Part shown: positions 14,599 to 14,822 of the stretch, one piece after another
Layout: the number at the start of each line of letters is the position of its first letter
Position numbering within the stretch: the stretch's first letter is position 1
Program-made: the position numbers and the translations under genes
The notes under the pieces: model-generated
Told to the model about the DNA's origin: nothing
What the model saw: only the letters and a program-made list of their open reading frames with translations
Databases searched by the model: none
Assembly: GCA_018334795.1 (NCBI GenBank)
Contig: JAGXLH010000032.1
Span: forward strand, 1 to 14,822
DNA length: 14,822 bases
Origin: Thermoplasmatota archaeon
Lineage (GTDB): Archaea; Thermoplasmatota; E2; DHVEG-1
Reading direction: 5' to 3'

Positions 14599-14822
14599 CT
14601 AACTGTCTCCAACGCCATATGTATAATCAAAAGGTTTTTGGAAAAAGGTTAGATCGATTTGTTCCCAGTCATTTGAATCATGTTTCCCATGAGTTCCATC
14701 AGAATAATCAAGAACATATAAACCAAATTTATGATAATTCATCACGCTATGATAGGTATCCCAATATTGTCGAGACTCAATTTTTGCTTGTAATTTTTCA
14801 AGTGGAGGAAGGTTATTTCTTC
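14599..14822 (-). CDS. C-terminal end of a second zincin-type protease (partial)
   Basis: The minus strand is open from the window edge to a TAG at 14599-14601 and gives 73 C-terminal residues. They align with the end of the protease at 10934-12463: YHSVMNYHKFGLYVLDYSDGTHGKHDSNDWEQIDLTFFQ here against YKSVMNYGYMYRIVDYSDGSRGKNDFDDWNRLDLKFFQ there, written in full only to show that the Met-turn SVMNY and the YSDG, DW and FFQ positions agree. It extends about 12 residues further (KPFDYTYGVGDS). The catalytic HExxH motif and N-terminus lie outside the window, so activity cannot be judged. It converges on the DUF996 remnant with a 23-nt gap. Confidence 0.8.
   Translation of the reverse strand, partial: RNNLPPLEKLQAKIESRQYWDTYHSVMNYHKFGLYVLDYSDGTHGKHDSNDWEQIDLTFFQKPFDYTYGVGDS

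Noticed and set aside
1..14822. CRISPR array, tRNA, rRNA, insertion sequence or defence island
   Set aside because: Reading both strands showed no regular direct repeats with spacers, no cloverleaf-like sequence, no transposase and no terminal inverted repeats.

Overview
The window is AT-rich and archaeal. Both subunits of DNA topoisomerase VI (B then A) lie at 7298-10341. Most genes have A/T-rich TATA-like boxes about 25-50 nt upstream of the start, and several Shine-Dalgarno sites have the archaeal GGTGAT or GAGGAG form. A DUF996-type membrane protein and an SDR-type threonine dehydrogenase also fit a euryarchaeal or Thermoplasmatota-like relative. This placement rests on remembered family resemblance, not on phylogeny.

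Layout. 66-284: a small charged hypothetical gene. 267-3727 (minus): a compact run of two tandem UbiA-type prenyltransferases and a CrtI-like FAD oxidoreductase. 3808-4812 (plus): a divergent CrtC/AttH-like lipocalin-fold protein. Together these four look like an isoprenoid, probably carotenoid, tailoring cluster. 4922-7120 (plus): L-threonine 3-dehydrogenase, then a fructose-bisphosphate aldolase closely resembling bacterial FbaB. 7298-10341 (plus): top6B-top6A, where top6A appears to start at an AUU codon straight after the top6B stop. 10345-10830 (minus): a two-pass membrane protein with a charged tail. 10934-12463 (minus): a secreted zincin-type metalloprotease with a C2-like region and calcium-binding DxDxDG repeats. 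12669-13970 (plus): a type I glutamine synthetase with a probable leaderless promoter. 13971-14575 (plus): the broken remains of a DUF996-type membrane protein gene. 14599-14822 (minus): the C-terminus of a second protease, paralogous to the first and running off the window.

How it may work together. The prenyltransferase, desaturase-like and hydratase-like set echoes the logic of haloarchaeal C50 carotenoid (bacterioruberin) synthesis: prenyl addition by a UbiA enzyme, desaturation by a CrtI/CrtD enzyme and hydration. Here the hydratase-like protein is of the CrtC fold and there are two prenyltransferases. Substrates cannot be read from sequence, so this is a hypothesis. The secreted proteases, threonine dehydrogenase and glutamine synthetase suit an organism that feeds on protein. 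No tRNA, rRNA, CRISPR array, insertion sequence or phage gene was seen. No gap longer than 300 bases lacks a gene or gene remnant.
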